DNA of 64,000 bases from Arthrinium phaeospermum (GCA_006503535.1 QYRS01000010.1:930001-994000); one strand, 5' to 3'. Positions 34,663 through 45,925 are shown, numbered from the stretch's first letter. Program-made: numbers and translations. Notes: a model not told the origin generated them from the letters alone.

Positions 34663-36138
34663 ATGGAGTGGTTCGGACGTGCAAATGTTGACTTCCACGC
34701 CTCCAAGACGCCCATCAAGATTAGCGAAAAGGATGGGTCGCCCCGGACGCTGCTGGACATCTGCCAGGAGACGGTGCCGCCGTGCCAGCTGAACCCGCTG
34801 CTCTTCAACGGCCACCTGCAGACGTGCTGGACCGCCGCGAACAAGGCGGCGCCGCCGGTGCACTACAAGCGCCAGATCTTCGAGGCCGAGCACAGCGGCT
34901 ACTCGGGCAGCTTCACCGCCGACTTCTTCACCCCCGAGGCGGCCGCCGAGGTCGACGAGACGCTGCCCGAGCGGACCACCTACTTCTCCGACGAGGAGCT
35001 CGCGGCCGGCATCGGCTCCGACGACGCCCGGCCCATGCTCGTCGTCCTGCACGGCCTGTCGGGCGGCTCGCACGAGGTCTACCTGCGCCACGGCATCTCG
35101 CCCCTGCTGGAGAGCGGCGCCTGGGAGGCCTGCGTGGTCAACTCGCGCGGCTGCGCCATGAGCAAGATCACCACGGGCATCCTCTACAACGCGCGTGCCA
35201 CGTGGGATACGCGGCAGCTGGTCCGCTATCTCCGCAAGACATTCCCCAACCGACCCCTTTTCGGCCTCGGCTTCTCTCTGGGTGCATGCATCCTCACAAA
35301 CTATTTGGGGGAGGAGGGCGCCAACTGCCAGCTCAAGGCTGCCATTGCCTGCGCCAACCCCTGGAACCTGGAGCTCTCGAGCAAAGCGCTCAAGCGGACG
35401 TTCCTCGGACACAATCTTTACTCACGAGTGCTCGGCAGTACGTTCAAGTGCCATTCTAATTTCCTTCGTCATACAGAGTATACTAATTCACCTGATTAAT
35501 TTATAGCGGCCATGAAGAAGCTGGCAGAGACGCACAGGACGGAGATTGAGAAGTTCACCGACCTCAGCATGGATGAGCTGACCAAACTCACGTATCTTTA
35601 CGAGTTCGACCGCGTGGTGCAGTGCGCCGCATGGGGTTATCCCACCGAGGATGCATACTACCGAGACGCCTCGTCTGTCGACTCTGTCTTGGCGATCCGG
35701 ATCCCTTACCTCGCCATCAACTGTACAGATGATCCTGTAAGTCTCCACATACTAACCTCACAAATCACCAATGCGCCACATTCTAAACTTTGAACAACAC
35801 ATATAGATCTCCGCGGCCGAGTCATGGCCTGTCGGGGAAATCAAGCAGAACCCCTACGCGGTTCTTTGCGGTACCTCCCTTGGCGGACACCTGGGTTGGT
35901 TTGAGATTGGTGGTGGGCGCTGGCACAGCAAACCGGTATGTGGACACCCTTTCCAACTCTCCCCGTTGCACCATCCGCTGGCTAACTAATAACCAAGATT
36001 ACCAACTTCTTCAACTACATGGCTTTCAAGGCGGACCTCACAAAGATCGAAACCGAAAAAAAGGACAGCGGCAAAACTTACCACGCCGGCGCGGAGTTTG
36101 ATCCCTTGCGCCGGAAGATGGCGGTTCCCTTAGAGTAA
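34663..36138 (+). CDS. Alpha/beta hydrolase, EHT1/EEB1 (YheT) family
   Basis: Four exons, 34663-35437, 35507-35736, 35807-35935, 35998-36138, give 424 residues. The family includes yeast medium-chain acyl ester synthases/esterases EHT1 and EEB1, the lipase-like YMR210W and bacterial YheT. Catalytic features: oxyanion-region VVLHGLSGGSHE, nucleophile elbow GFSLG with Ser205, acid in NCTDDP (Asp333 or 334), and His363 in TSLGGHLGWFE. NPLLFNGHLQT near residue 50 is the classic N-terminal motif of this family. No signal peptide or membrane segment is obvious. The substrate cannot be inferred; ester synthesis or hydrolysis of medium-chain acyl groups is the usual activity. The first exon (about 34740-35200) is far more GC-rich, with nearly all C/G-ending codons, than the later exons, and this creates a long false open frame on the opposite strand. 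Confidence 0.92.
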
Positions 36139-36408
36139 ATATCGTTCGATGATACATGGCCGCATTGGAATTCTATAGATTATCTCGACAATGACATGAG
36201 GCGATGGAGCATGGGGTTCATTTTCCATTACCTAGATGGGCACGGCGTTATCTATCTATTTGAGGCGAACAGGGGTATCGTTTAGACGGTAGCGAGGCTT
36301 CGAGCCTATAGAAATACACAAGAGGAGGTACGTAGAACTAGAGCAAAGCAATCCTCATAGGCCACATGAGTTCATAGTCATGCTATCCGTGAAGTCGGGC
36401 GGCTGGGT

Positions 36409-38078
36409 TTAGCTGGTGTCTTCCGTCTTCGTCAAACTCAATTTAATACGCCAGTTGATGAAATCGTCGGTCAATATCTTGCCGTGGCCCGCCTCTTCTA
36501 CCCGACTAACTTCAATATGCTTGGACCCAGGCGCTCTGCGGATGCGCCATACGCCATCGTCGTTGATGACTTGTCTCAGCCCTATTGTCTGTGTTTAGCA
36601 CTGGTTCCTAGTAGCATGGCATAACCTCCGTCGTTGGGGACTTACAATCAAGAAAGTTACTGGCGAAGTTGATGCACATATCGGCATTCCAGGATTGGAC
36701 TCCTCGTTGCATGGCCTTAGCAGGGATGGATTCGGTCGGGATTTCCTCGATCTTGCGGAGGATGCCGCCCTGATCACGGTACCCGACGATAATCTTGGGC
36801 ACACCCAGCAAGAACGATTGGATCCAGAACTTCATCAACTTACGCTCAAAGTTCTGCATACCGCGCTCATTTTGAATGGCAGCTGTGGTTTTGAGCTCGA
36901 CCCATTTGATCGGGGCACCCTTTTCTCGAGGTTTCGCATCCCAGACTGTAGATGAGGTGGTTTAGCTGTGAGATCTACAGAAAAGGGGGGAATAGTGGTT
37001 CATTTTCTCACCAGCATCAACTTCACCACCAAGGCATAAGATTGACTTTCCAATTCCTGTCCGGACCACAGAACAGTATTGTGCTTTGTTGCTTACAACC
37101 TCGTTCGGTCGGTTTTCAATGTACTCTCTGCTGGTTTCTGCCCAAGTTGCAGGCATCGTCGACAGCGTCTCGAACTTGTAGCCTTCTCCAATGAGCTTTC
37201 ATACGAACTCATCAGAAGTAGGGGCACTTACCCCAGAATGTCATAACTTCAGGCGAGAACTGCGGTTGATGGCGGCGATTTCCAGTGTTCTGGCGGTTTC
37301 GCTGCTCCTGCATCGAAGCCTGCTTGTAGGCGTGGTTCTCCTCAATGAAGCTGAATGTAAAGTTAGCCCGGCACTGTGAGGAAAAGGGGCCTGGCCGGTT
37401 ATATTGCATACATGCAGTCCTTGGTTGAGCATCAGTACGAAGTTCATAGCGGGAGTATTATAGGTAAGCGCACTTGGTATAATGTAGCTTTCATCTCAAA
37501 GCTTTCCCAATGATGAAGAGTCAGCAAATTTCACAGAATCCAGGCTTGGCTTCGACGCTGTACTGGACATACCCATCTCGGTCCTCGAAGGGGGTAGACA
37601 TGATCTGCTATATGTCAGTGGGGGCCCTATGCTGCCAAAGAAAGTTCAGGGGTTATGCACCTTAGTCATCATACCACGCCATGTGACAACTTTGGCATCG
37701 ATCTTCTTGCCCTCTTCTTGCTCGTGGGCAGCAATAGCCTTGAGCAGGCTGTCAAGATGTTCATCCTGGGAGTCGTCGTGTTTGTCAAAGGATTCGAAAC
37801 CTTGCGACAGGTCCGCGCCTAAGTCGGCTGGATAGTACCACCTCAGCGACGAGTCCCCCAGATGGAACTCATGGTTATCGTCATATGAGAAACAAGCAAA
37901 CTCCTATGAAAAGCGTCAGGCACATGCTTGGGACCCAGGTACTGCATATGACCCCGTGGCTGTTGCTGGCTGAGGGTTGGAGGTACGGTAGCGTTTGCTT
38001 ACTCACCTTTGGGCGCTTGAGTGGCTGCGATTCGCCAGCGAAACGTCCAATCGGCTGGATGTCAAAGATCTCAGACAT
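36409..38078 (-). CDS. RAI1: RAI1/DXO-family decapping nuclease
   Basis: Nine exons: 38078-38007, 37903-37661, 37604-37573, 37501-37474, 37419-37412, 37350-37232, 37182-37012, 36945-36646, 36581-36409, giving 381 residues, normal for the family. RAI1 removes incomplete or non-canonical 5' caps and, in fungi, supports the nuclear exonuclease RAT1. Motifs in order: VVTWRGMMTK (95-105), IFIEEN (128-133), WGYKFE with Glu172, the pair Glu221/Asp223 in GGEVD, and ELK with Glu241; these acidic residues correspond to the metal-binding site. The C-terminus FLDWLRQVINDDGVWRIRR is also typical. Exon 5 is only 8 nt (GACTGCAT); without it the frame breaks, and with it the product reads QDCIFIEEN. Introns are 49-103 nt. 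Convergent with the hydrolase (270 bp between stops). Confidence 0.92.
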
Positions 38079-38780
38079 GCTGTCGACTCATGAACTGTCC
38101 AAATTGCGTTCCGGGTGAAGAAAGCTGTAAAGTAAAGAAACTGGGTTGCCAAAATTGCAATATACAGATGTCGGTTCTTTGTTGGATCGTTTCAACTTGC
38201 GTGGTGCAGGTAGTGTTGAAGATGAATTAGCGGTGGTGCCCCTGCGTTACTTGGACCCGCGACGTGCTGCTAGGTAGAGCTCCAGTACAAGGGGTACCAT
38301 GTATCCCCCTGCTAGCGACTTCTTAAGCTCAGCTGTAGCGATCGAAATTAGAACACCACCCCGCAATACAAACATCAATACTGAACCGGCAGCGCCTGCT
38401 AAAAGTAAACAAATTCAATTGCTATATGCAGCTCTTTTGCTCGTCGGTACCTACTACCTTTACTTGAGCTACCACGGTGTACGTACTTGCCTGTAAAGAT
38501 TACCTGCCTACCATCAATTAATCGATCCAATTGGGAGCTACCACAAGCTGCTCGACTGGCAGTAAATACCTACCTAATGGCTTCCGTATCGCGCGAAGAT
38601 CCCTTCGTCGCTCGCACAACCGACTCGAACCGATACAATGCAAGCGCACTCCCACCTATAGATTCACATGTATATCTACGTCCGAACCATCACCACCACC
38701 AGGAACACCCATTCGCTCCACGTCGGCCAAGGTATCAGCTATACCACCCGCTCCTCGCCGCCTCGTCATCTCCACCAGAA
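38079..38780. other. Divergent promoter region, RAI1 and small gene
   Basis: About 0.7 kb. An ATG at 38577 is in frame with the gene that starts at 38781 and could add 68 residues; that stretch is His/Pro-rich and looks more like leader sequence. Otherwise nothing is recognised. Confidence 0.5.
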
Positions 38781-39436
38781 ATGGCTACCGAGAACCAGCA
38801 GCCTCACAATCACCACCAACACCCGCCGCAGCCCGTAAGTCGTGCCGCTGCTGCACCCCGGCCCAATCGGACCGCTGCCGCCGGCGCGACGGCATCGACA
38901 GCGACGGTGGCCCCAGGCGCCGTGCGTCGCAACCTCTTCCAGTCGCAACTCACGCGCAGACCGACCTCGATCTCGTCCAACTCCGCCGAGACTCTGCGGA
39001 TGGACGCCGATGCCGTATCTAACACATCCGATATCGTGATCCGGGACGAACATGGCGACTTCGAAATCGGCGACCCACCCACGCCGCCGACAGACGAACC
39101 TGAAGCAGAGGCACTGGACGACATGCAGGAGAACGAACGTAAGGGCGCCTGGATTGGCATGGTCTTAATACAAAGTAACTGATCAGATCTATACGCAGGC
39201 GAAAGGCAAAAGCTCGCCGAAGTCGTGAAACACCACCAGATCAACCATAACCGGGCACCGGCGCAACCTGAAGGTATGGCCTACTATCTAGACTGCGCCT
39301 GCGAGGAACACATGCTAACATGCGCGGGGCGGCAGAAGTTATGGAGGCTCTGCGGGCCAGTATGCGAGCCCAAGTCGCTGCGCTATCCGAAGACAGCTGG
39401 ATGCATGAGCCCGAGGAGGAGACGCGCGGTCAATGA
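38781..39436 (+). CDS. Small uncharacterised acidic protein
   Basis: Three exons, 38781-39138, 39199-39273, 39336-39436, give 177 residues. I do not recognise the family. The N-terminus is rich in His, Pro, Ala and Gln; then a conserved-looking block RRNLFQSQLTRRPTSISSNS, an acidic section DIVIRDEHGDFEIGDPPTPP, and a predicted helix ERQKLAEVVKHHQINHN and EVMEALRASMRAQVAALSED, ending in an acidic tail. Both introns have consensus GTAAG/GTATG donors and CAG acceptors with consistent phase (phase 1 each), which is the main evidence that this is a real gene. The start is uncertain: ATG 38577 in the same frame would lengthen it. No signal peptide or membrane segment. Convergent with GET4, with only 89 bp between stop codons. 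Confidence 0.75.
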
Positions 39437-39525
39437 GATGTCTCCTTGATCACCAGGCGCGCATGTTCCGCGTTGCTCCAAGATCTATCTCATAACTAAT
39501 AGGTTTGTGCCAGCCACAATCGCAC

Positions 39526-40637
39526 TTAATCTAAGCCCTCAGCCGCCGGCATGTTGCTGGAAGGGGTAGGCGACATGATGCCTGGACGCTTAGCACCACC
39601 CGCTCCCGGCGCACCTCCTCCCGCATTGCCACCGAAGAGCCCGCTCATCATATCCATCAAGGGGTTGCTCTGCCGCGGCCGTGAGATGCTGAAGTACATC
39701 TCCGCGATCATCTCCAGGGGTTCATGCCACGCCTCCACTTCCTTGATGTGCGACGCATACTTGGCAGACAACTGTCGGTAGAGCTCGGGGCTGCCGCGCT
39801 GGACGGCTAGCAAGAGGAGTCCCAGGAAGTTGAGGAGGGGTATGCTGGGGTAAATCCGGATGTCGGCCGTACTGCTGCTCACGTCCTGCACGCCCATTGC
39901 GGTACCTTTGTCCTGGTTCAGAGCGCTGGTGAACAGCCGGTAGGCGCTGTTGGCGGCGCGGACGTTGGCAACGAGTAGATAGGGTAGGATAGCCCGACTG
40001 GCATATAGAGCCGCAGTGTGTGCCTCGTCTTCCTTGAACCATTCGTACTCCATGCGTGCCAGCACCTCAGCCGAATCTTTGGTGCCAAGGATCAGGTGTC
40101 GCTCGGCGTCGGCCGTCTCGTGCTCCTCTGCATAGAGGGAGCCGGCGACGTGGTGTAGCTCGGGATCGCCAGCGGGGTACTCGCCGTACTTTGATGACCA
40201 CCTAGATATGTACATAGAGACCGGGATTAGCCAGATGCCCGAATGGATAACTCGAGCCACCACCCCGCACTTGAAATCACTTACGCAATCATCTCCCCAA
40301 TGTACTTCTTACGCGTCGGCTCCCGGCCGTCGAAGAGGCGCAAGCAGGTCAGCAACTTGCCCTTGCTGGCCGAGTCCGGCTTGAGCTCCGCCTGCTTGTA
40401 TGTGTCGACGAGCAGCACGCACAGGTCGCCGCCGCTACCGCCTTGGCCGGCCTTGAGAAGCGACTGCGCAACATTGTACAGGATATCGATGGCGGCGGAC
40501 CAGTTGGCGGCTTTGGTGTAGCGGGCGGCGACCACGCGGGTCTGCTGCTGGGCCTCGTAGAACTGGCCCTCGCCGATGCGCGCCTGGAGGCGGGCGATGA
40601 TCTTTTCGATCTTGTCGCCTTTTGCGGTGGCTGCCAT
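39526..40637 (-). CDS. GET4: GET4, guided entry of tail-anchored proteins
   Basis: Two exons, 40637-40285 and 40201-39526, give 342 residues. GET4 with GET5 bridges the chaperone SGT2 and the ATPase GET3, delivering tail-anchored membrane proteins to the endoplasmic reticulum. The protein is an all-helical alpha-solenoid: IEKIIARLQARIGEGQFYEA, QQTRVVAARYTKAANWSAAI, and later AEEHETADAERHLILGTKDS and SIPLLNFLGLLLLAVQRGS match the family well. The C-terminal 60 residues are Gly/Pro-rich and low complexity (GLFGGNAGGGAPGAGG). The start at 40637 (MAATAKGDKIEK) follows from alignment of the first helix; upstream codons in the same frame look like leader. The intron is phase 2 with GC|GTAAGT and CTAG ends. 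Confidence 0.93.
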
Positions 40638-41452
40638 GATGACAGGGACTGGTAGGCGGAAAGGATTAGGAGGCGGTGACGAGAAGGGGAGTTTGTAGGG
40701 TTGGTAAGATCGGCAATATGCTTGTTGATGAGGTTCTCCGGACGGACTGATCAATCTAACTCGCAGCGAGTGAGCTTGTGCTTGGAGAACTAAGTAGGCA
40801 GGTTACGTCGTTGTGCAATTGGTGGGGCAGAAGACGGATGGACCCGTAGAGTCGGAGGGAGAAGGTGGGATGAATTTGCAGCTGTGCCAGGAAACAACCA
40901 AATTTGACAGTAGACTTCAATGTTAAGTCTAATAGAAGTACATACCGTCACCCATGCGTACATACGTATGGCATTCATCAATGATAGCTTTCGTTACAGG
41001 TATACCTATACTGCAGAACTAAGTAGGTATATATGCATACCTACAACTACGGTCATGCCTGAAGCTTTCCTCTATTTCCCTTCACCTATATCCGCCAGTG
41101 CATGGAATCTTCCACGACTTCTGATATCCATTTTGACGGTTCAAGGGATCTGGATACATCTGATTTATGGATGCTAAGCATGCAGCCCAGTCCCAGTACG
41201 TACATGCCCTCCAGGTAAGTAAGTACCAAACCAAGCCGCGTTCCACACATCAATTTGAGGCAATACCTCCGACCCTCCTCGTCCCTACTTCCCCGCTCCT
41301 CCCAAGCCCAGCCTGGCTGGCTGGCCACACAGCACAGAGAACTGGCCAGAATCCTGAATAAGCTTCCATCCCTTTGCGGACCAGCCACTGCATGCCACGG
41401 TGTCTTCTTAAACCGTCTTTGGACATGTCCCCTACAACAACGACTAGCCTCC
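40638..41452. other. Region between GET4 and the tRNA gene
   Basis: About 0.8 kb, containing the GET4 promoter. No additional gene is supported. Contains several TACCTA-type motifs near 41015-41045. Confidence 0.55.
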
Positions 41453-41538
41453 GCATGTTTGGTGTAGGGGTATCATGGAAGCTTCCCATGAACAATGAGA
41501 AAATGCTTCAGACTCGGGTTCGATTCCCGGAACATGCA
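41453..41538 (+). tRNA. tRNA-Gly(CCC) with intron
   Basis: The cloverleaf is visible: acceptor arms GCATGTT (41453-41459) and AACATGC (41531-41537) pair perfectly. The D arm GTGTAGGGGTATCAT follows, then anticodon stem GAAGC/GCTTC with loop TTCCCA, giving anticodon CCC (glycine). An intron of about 15 nt (TGAACAATGAGAAAA) sits after position 37, the canonical site. The T arm is CGGGTTCGATTCCCG, which includes the B box. Without the intron the length is 71 nt, usual for tRNA-Gly. A short TTTT follows at 41540. Confidence 0.93.
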
Positions 41539-42646
41539 GTTTTCAGTTCCAATATCATGGCCCAGCTAGTAAGCTGGGATAGTTCCTTTTTGCAGGTATT
41601 ATATTTGACCGTCTCACTCTGTTTTTGCTATTGGTATTTGCTTGTCTATGCATTCACTGTGCAGAGTATATCTATAGCACTCAAGTAGTAGCCTTCAAAT
41701 GCAATGCCATGACCCAAGCAGTAAGCTGAGATGGTTGTTTATATTATGTTACTCATGATGGCATCTAGGTATTGTAATCGTACTCTGGTGCTGATCTCCG
41801 GGTCTATCTATGTCCGCACCAAGAAGGGCGAGGCATTAATATATTGTACAGAATACATACTTATAATGTTGATAGTATCTGCATCTACATATCGCTGAAG
41901 GATGCATGTTCTTTGTTCACCTGCGTCTATTGTTCGGCTCAGCTAGGGGGTGCATACATGTATGTGGTTGGGTTTACTTGAGTGGCCTTTTCGGACGGCT
42001 ATTCCTCCGAGTAATCTCGAGGTACGCTGTTAGTGTTTGGATCAGCCTCACCCATATGGATGACATGTTCGATCGTTGCTCTTTCAACCCGAGGTCCAGC
42101 GGCGTCATGCAAATAGCACTTGAAACTTGACGATGGCAGCTAACGGATAGGGGCCCTCGCATTTTCATGCTTATTGTTGAGCCCCAGTTGGCATCGCCAA
42201 GCCTTGCCTTGGCAAAAGCCCGATATTATTGGCGGACAGCGAACAGCCCGTCCTGTAGCACGCCTGCGCATTAGCTCGCTGCGACTTCAGACGGTCCACT
42301 CGCGGTATGAACTACTACGACGCGGATGCACTTAATTACTGGGGACTACGACCGGGACTCGGATCGAAAATTCATTTCGCTGTTGACCAGGTTCGGTCTC
42401 TTCGGAAGTTGTCCTCTTGTCTTTTTATTTTATGTCAATTGTACTTCCGTTTGGTTCTGCTCTCTTTGCTCAGTACATGGGCGGCCGTAGATAGTCTCAG
42501 TTGGTTGCACAGTTTTGTCCATTCACTTTTGTCCAGAGAGATATCCGCCCCGGTGCCGTCATTCTCCGGCACGTCATTCATTACCTACGCTCAACGCGCC
42601 CTCTGCTACACGGGACAGCCTCCATTTCATGTACAATCGGGACGCG
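41539..42646. other. Region between tRNA-Gly and the PQ-loop gene
   Basis: About 1.1 kb with no supported protein gene. Holds two copies of a degenerate ~30-bp element (41556-41585 and 41708-41737) and an upstream open frame from ATG 42307 that overlaps the PQ-loop start in another frame. Confidence 0.55.
41556..41737. repeat. Pair of degenerate 30-bp direct repeats
   Basis: Copy one (41556-41585) contains CATGGCCCAGCTAGTAAGCT and copy two (41708-41737) CATGACCCAAGCAGTAAGCT; they differ at a few positions and are about 152 bp apart, immediately downstream of the tRNA gene. Copy one forms a perfect six-pair hairpin CCAGCT-AGTA-AGCTGG. Function unknown. Confidence 0.6.
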
Positions 42647-43658
42647 ATGGGCAACGTTCTCACGACGATCACCGGCTTTGCCGCGCCGGTGTTCCTCATC
42701 CTCTCGCCAATCCTGTCGTATGCCGACCAGGCGATTTCGATGCAGCGCAAGAGGTCGAGCGCCGGCTTCTCTCTCGACATTCCCCTGATTATGCTCGTTG
42801 CCTCGATATGCAGGTACGGATGCCCACCCGATCCGACCCTTTGTCCACCGACCGCCTTTCTCTGGGCATTATGTAACTAATCCGCATTATTTTGTGCAGG
42901 GTCTTCTACTGGCCCGGGGCCCGATACGATACCGCGCTGCTCATCCAATCTTTCTGCAACATCTTCATGCAGGTGATCCTGCTAAAGATTGCCCTCGACC
43001 ACCGACCGGCGCATTCTTCCAAGGGCGGCGAGGCTGCTGTTCCCTTCGCTGGGACACAAGATGGTCACTCCGGGTTCCAAAGGCCGTACGGCTTCTGGCA
43101 GTGGCGCTCCCACCGACCGTATGTTTGGCAAAATACAGCACTAACGAAAGGGTGTTGGCTAACTCGGCTTCTAGATACTGGCAAAGCCTGCTGTACTTCT
43201 TCATCGGCTTGACGGTACTCGAACTCCTCCTCGCTCCCTTCAGCGGCATCTATCCGGCATACTCCTCGTTCATCGGCTACGTCGGGCTCTCGGTCGAGGC
43301 GACACTGCCCATCCCCCAGCTTTTGGCCAATGCGAGAACGCGGACGAGCAAGGGACTCAGGGTCTCTGTGCTTGCTAGCTGGATTATAGGAGACATGATG
43401 AAGATGTTCTGGTTCTTCACCTCAACCACGGAAATCCCTTGGTCTTTCAAGATCTGCGGCATGTTCCAGGCTGGTTGCGATTTGCTTCTAGGCGTTCAGT
43501 ACCTGATGTGGGGGAACGGCGAGGCCACAGCAGGTCTTCAGCAACGATGGACATACGCCGGTATCCGCCCACATCGTCAAGGCCGAAGCCCCAGCGGGCT
43601 TGGGTCCCCCATGATACCCATGGACAGGAGATCTCCTTTTGCAGAGAAAACTACATAG
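42647..43658 (+). CDS. PQ-loop repeat membrane protein (SLC66A2/Any1-like)
   Basis: Three exons, 42647-42813, 42900-43118, 43175-43658, give 289 residues. Multiple hydrophobic segments are visible: FAAPVFLILSPILSYA, LDIPLIMLVASICRVFYW, LLIQSFCNIFMQVILLKIAL, LLYFFIGLTVLELLLAPFSG and others, with a hydrophilic loop between. The second repeat has the motif at Pro176-Gln177 (LPIPQLLANARTRTSKGLRV); the first has YADQ in place of PQ. This arrangement fits the SLC66A2/PQLC1 group, whose yeast member Any1 is a Golgi/endosomal scramblase-like protein. The start at 42647 gives MGNVLTTITGFAAP; an in-frame ATG at 42629 adds six residues and is possible. Introns are phase 2. C-terminal tail is basic and Pro/Ser-rich. 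Confidence 0.88.
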
Positions 43659-45925
43659 ACCGCATATAGAGCAAACATAGACTCATCTACTTATCTACTC
43701 ATTATAACATGTAGTTGTTCAATTGGAAGCCGAGAGCATCCTACCATACCCTCAACTGGTATGTTTGTTTCATGTGTGATCAACTTTGGTGCAAGTGAGG
43801 CGGCTCAGTGACAACTAGACCCGACATCAAGTTGACTATAAGTCGGCAACTTCTGCACTGTCGCAAAAGCACCAAACCTTATATACCTTAATAGCATGGG
43901 TATAGCTACCCTGGGTTGGTTATGCTGGGGTTAGTCAGGTTAGAATAATGGCACATGGCTGGTGCACGTTCCGTTCGTGACTGTTAACAGGTACATAAAC
44001 ATCAAAATCGCGGCCCATGGCTCAGTGCATTGTAGCAAGGATTAAACAATGAAAAAATATAATTGCATATTACTGACGCATTGTAATACACGAGAAGCAA
44101 TGTTCTTTGAATTGGTCGTCTATAGAGTCTATAGTCGGCACGGCCATAAGATGGCAACCCCTGTCCCATGTTCCTGGCTAACAGAAACGCACGTTTTTCC
44201 ACGCCTGCTCAGGAACTGCTTTTGCCTACAAGACCCGACCACCACCAATACCAGAACCTACCTCTTCTGGTAACCTAACTCCAGACTCCATACTCCAGAT
44301 CCTCCATATTTTGTTCCAACCCGTGTTCATCCAACCACTTCGCGTGGACTCATCAGTCATCAATAAGCTAAAAAGGGTCCCGCGGCCTGTAAGTGCCATT
44401 GTTTACATGCCTAGCGCCCTCTTGGCAACTGTGTCGTGACCCCTTATCCTCATTCTTCGTATCCCAATGAGTCCATGAATATCAAAGTAATGCTTTAAGA
44501 ACGGTTATACTGAACCATTCTAACGACTTTATACAGCGAGAGACAAGTGGAGAACTATTCAGATCATATCAATAGGTACATAAGCACAGGACTTCGATCT
44601 ATTCAGATCGCCCAAGATCTTGCTGTTGAGCCTGTACGTCTGTTCCCACCGCCTACCAATCACCTATATTCAGTCAGTATTGGTTATGCGTGCATCTCCT
44701 CAAAGCCATAATCTCGACGAAAGAAGCAGAAATCAATATTATTGGTATTCTGGTCTGACGTATTTAAGGCAGGCAGACAACCGGTACTTGCAGTAAGGCT
44801 GCGGCATCGTCAGTGCGAAAGGCTCGATGACTTTTGCATTTATACCCTGCACTCTACCCAACAAGTACTCTTATAATAGAAGCGAGGGTCCTTGAGCATC
44901 TGCCTACCGCCAAAGCAATAACGGCCTCGCTTCATACCAATCTGAAGTTAGTCCACCCCTTCCTGTTTATCCATATCTCCATTTCCCCCTCAAAAACCGC
45001 GGCTTCCCTCGAGTGACAGACTGTTTCCACTATCATTTGTTTTGAGGCTGGTATGTGGGTTTGCCGTCCTTCCCTCTCATAACTTTCGTGGCCACAATTC
45101 TCGTCGGCGCGAAGCCTCACCTGGCCTTGTGGCAGCTGCACTGCTCTTCTTCCACAATTTCCTTCCTGCGTTCATCCACCCTCATATCTGGTCACTGTAT
45201 CCTGACATCGACAGAAACAACCCAAGGCAGATCCAAGCACGTCACATTCGTAACTCGAATTCACGGTGGCAACCAATATTGGATGTTCAAACTGCAAGCG
45301 GGGTCTTGTCTGTTCAACAACATAGCAGCTACACTGAACTGACACCATCAGCATCATTGAAATTGTAAGTCAATTTGAGCCAGATCATATTCATATATTC
45401 ATGAATTCTGCATGCCGTCCCTTGAAGCGTGTTTTTTTTTTTTTTTTTTTACGCCAGAACACTATCTGCTCTCGCAATACGGGCTTCCAGCCCCTACATG
45501 AGATGAGATATGTAGGCAGGTAGATGGTCAAACATACCTACCCTTCGTTTCCTTCTTAGCAAGTTCGCCGGCCAGGATTCACTTTCTCTCTGCTCGTCGA
45601 CGACGGCAGTCATTGCCACCTTCCCATGTACTCTGATTCTGCCCACACTTCCCACCTTTCTCACGCCCTCTTACCAAACCAAACCAACTTGCCACACCAT
45701 ATACAGGCCAAGCAGGCGACGGGTGTGCACCTTCACTAAATCCACCTCGAACTCACGAATCAGTTCATCCCAACCCACACCTCTCGCTTTTGAGAACATG
45801 CTGTTCTGCTTCCCATCGTCAATCTTTAAGGTACAACAGCGACTAACCCACTTCTCAAACAGTCAAACCTGGTAGACCGTCTTCACACCCTCTCAGACCC
45901 AAGCCCAGTACACAAGTCAGGCACA
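43659..45925. other. 2.3-kb intergenic region
   Basis: No supported gene. Contains a 19-T run at 45432-45450 and, from about 45550, long pyrimidine-rich stretches that are probably the promoter and leader of the gene at 45926. Open frames here are short and lack recognisable features. Confidence 0.6.
45432..45450. repeat. Poly-T tract, 19 bases
   Basis: Uninterrupted run of 19 T in the intergenic region about 480 bp upstream of the next gene. Confidence 0.9.

Noticed and set aside
34498..35412. 304-codon minus-strand open frame opposite the hydrolase
   Set aside because: It is antisense to a clear alpha/beta hydrolase exon; extreme GC-ending codon use on the sense strand removes stops from the antisense frame. 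Product is low-complexity Gly/Val/Arg.
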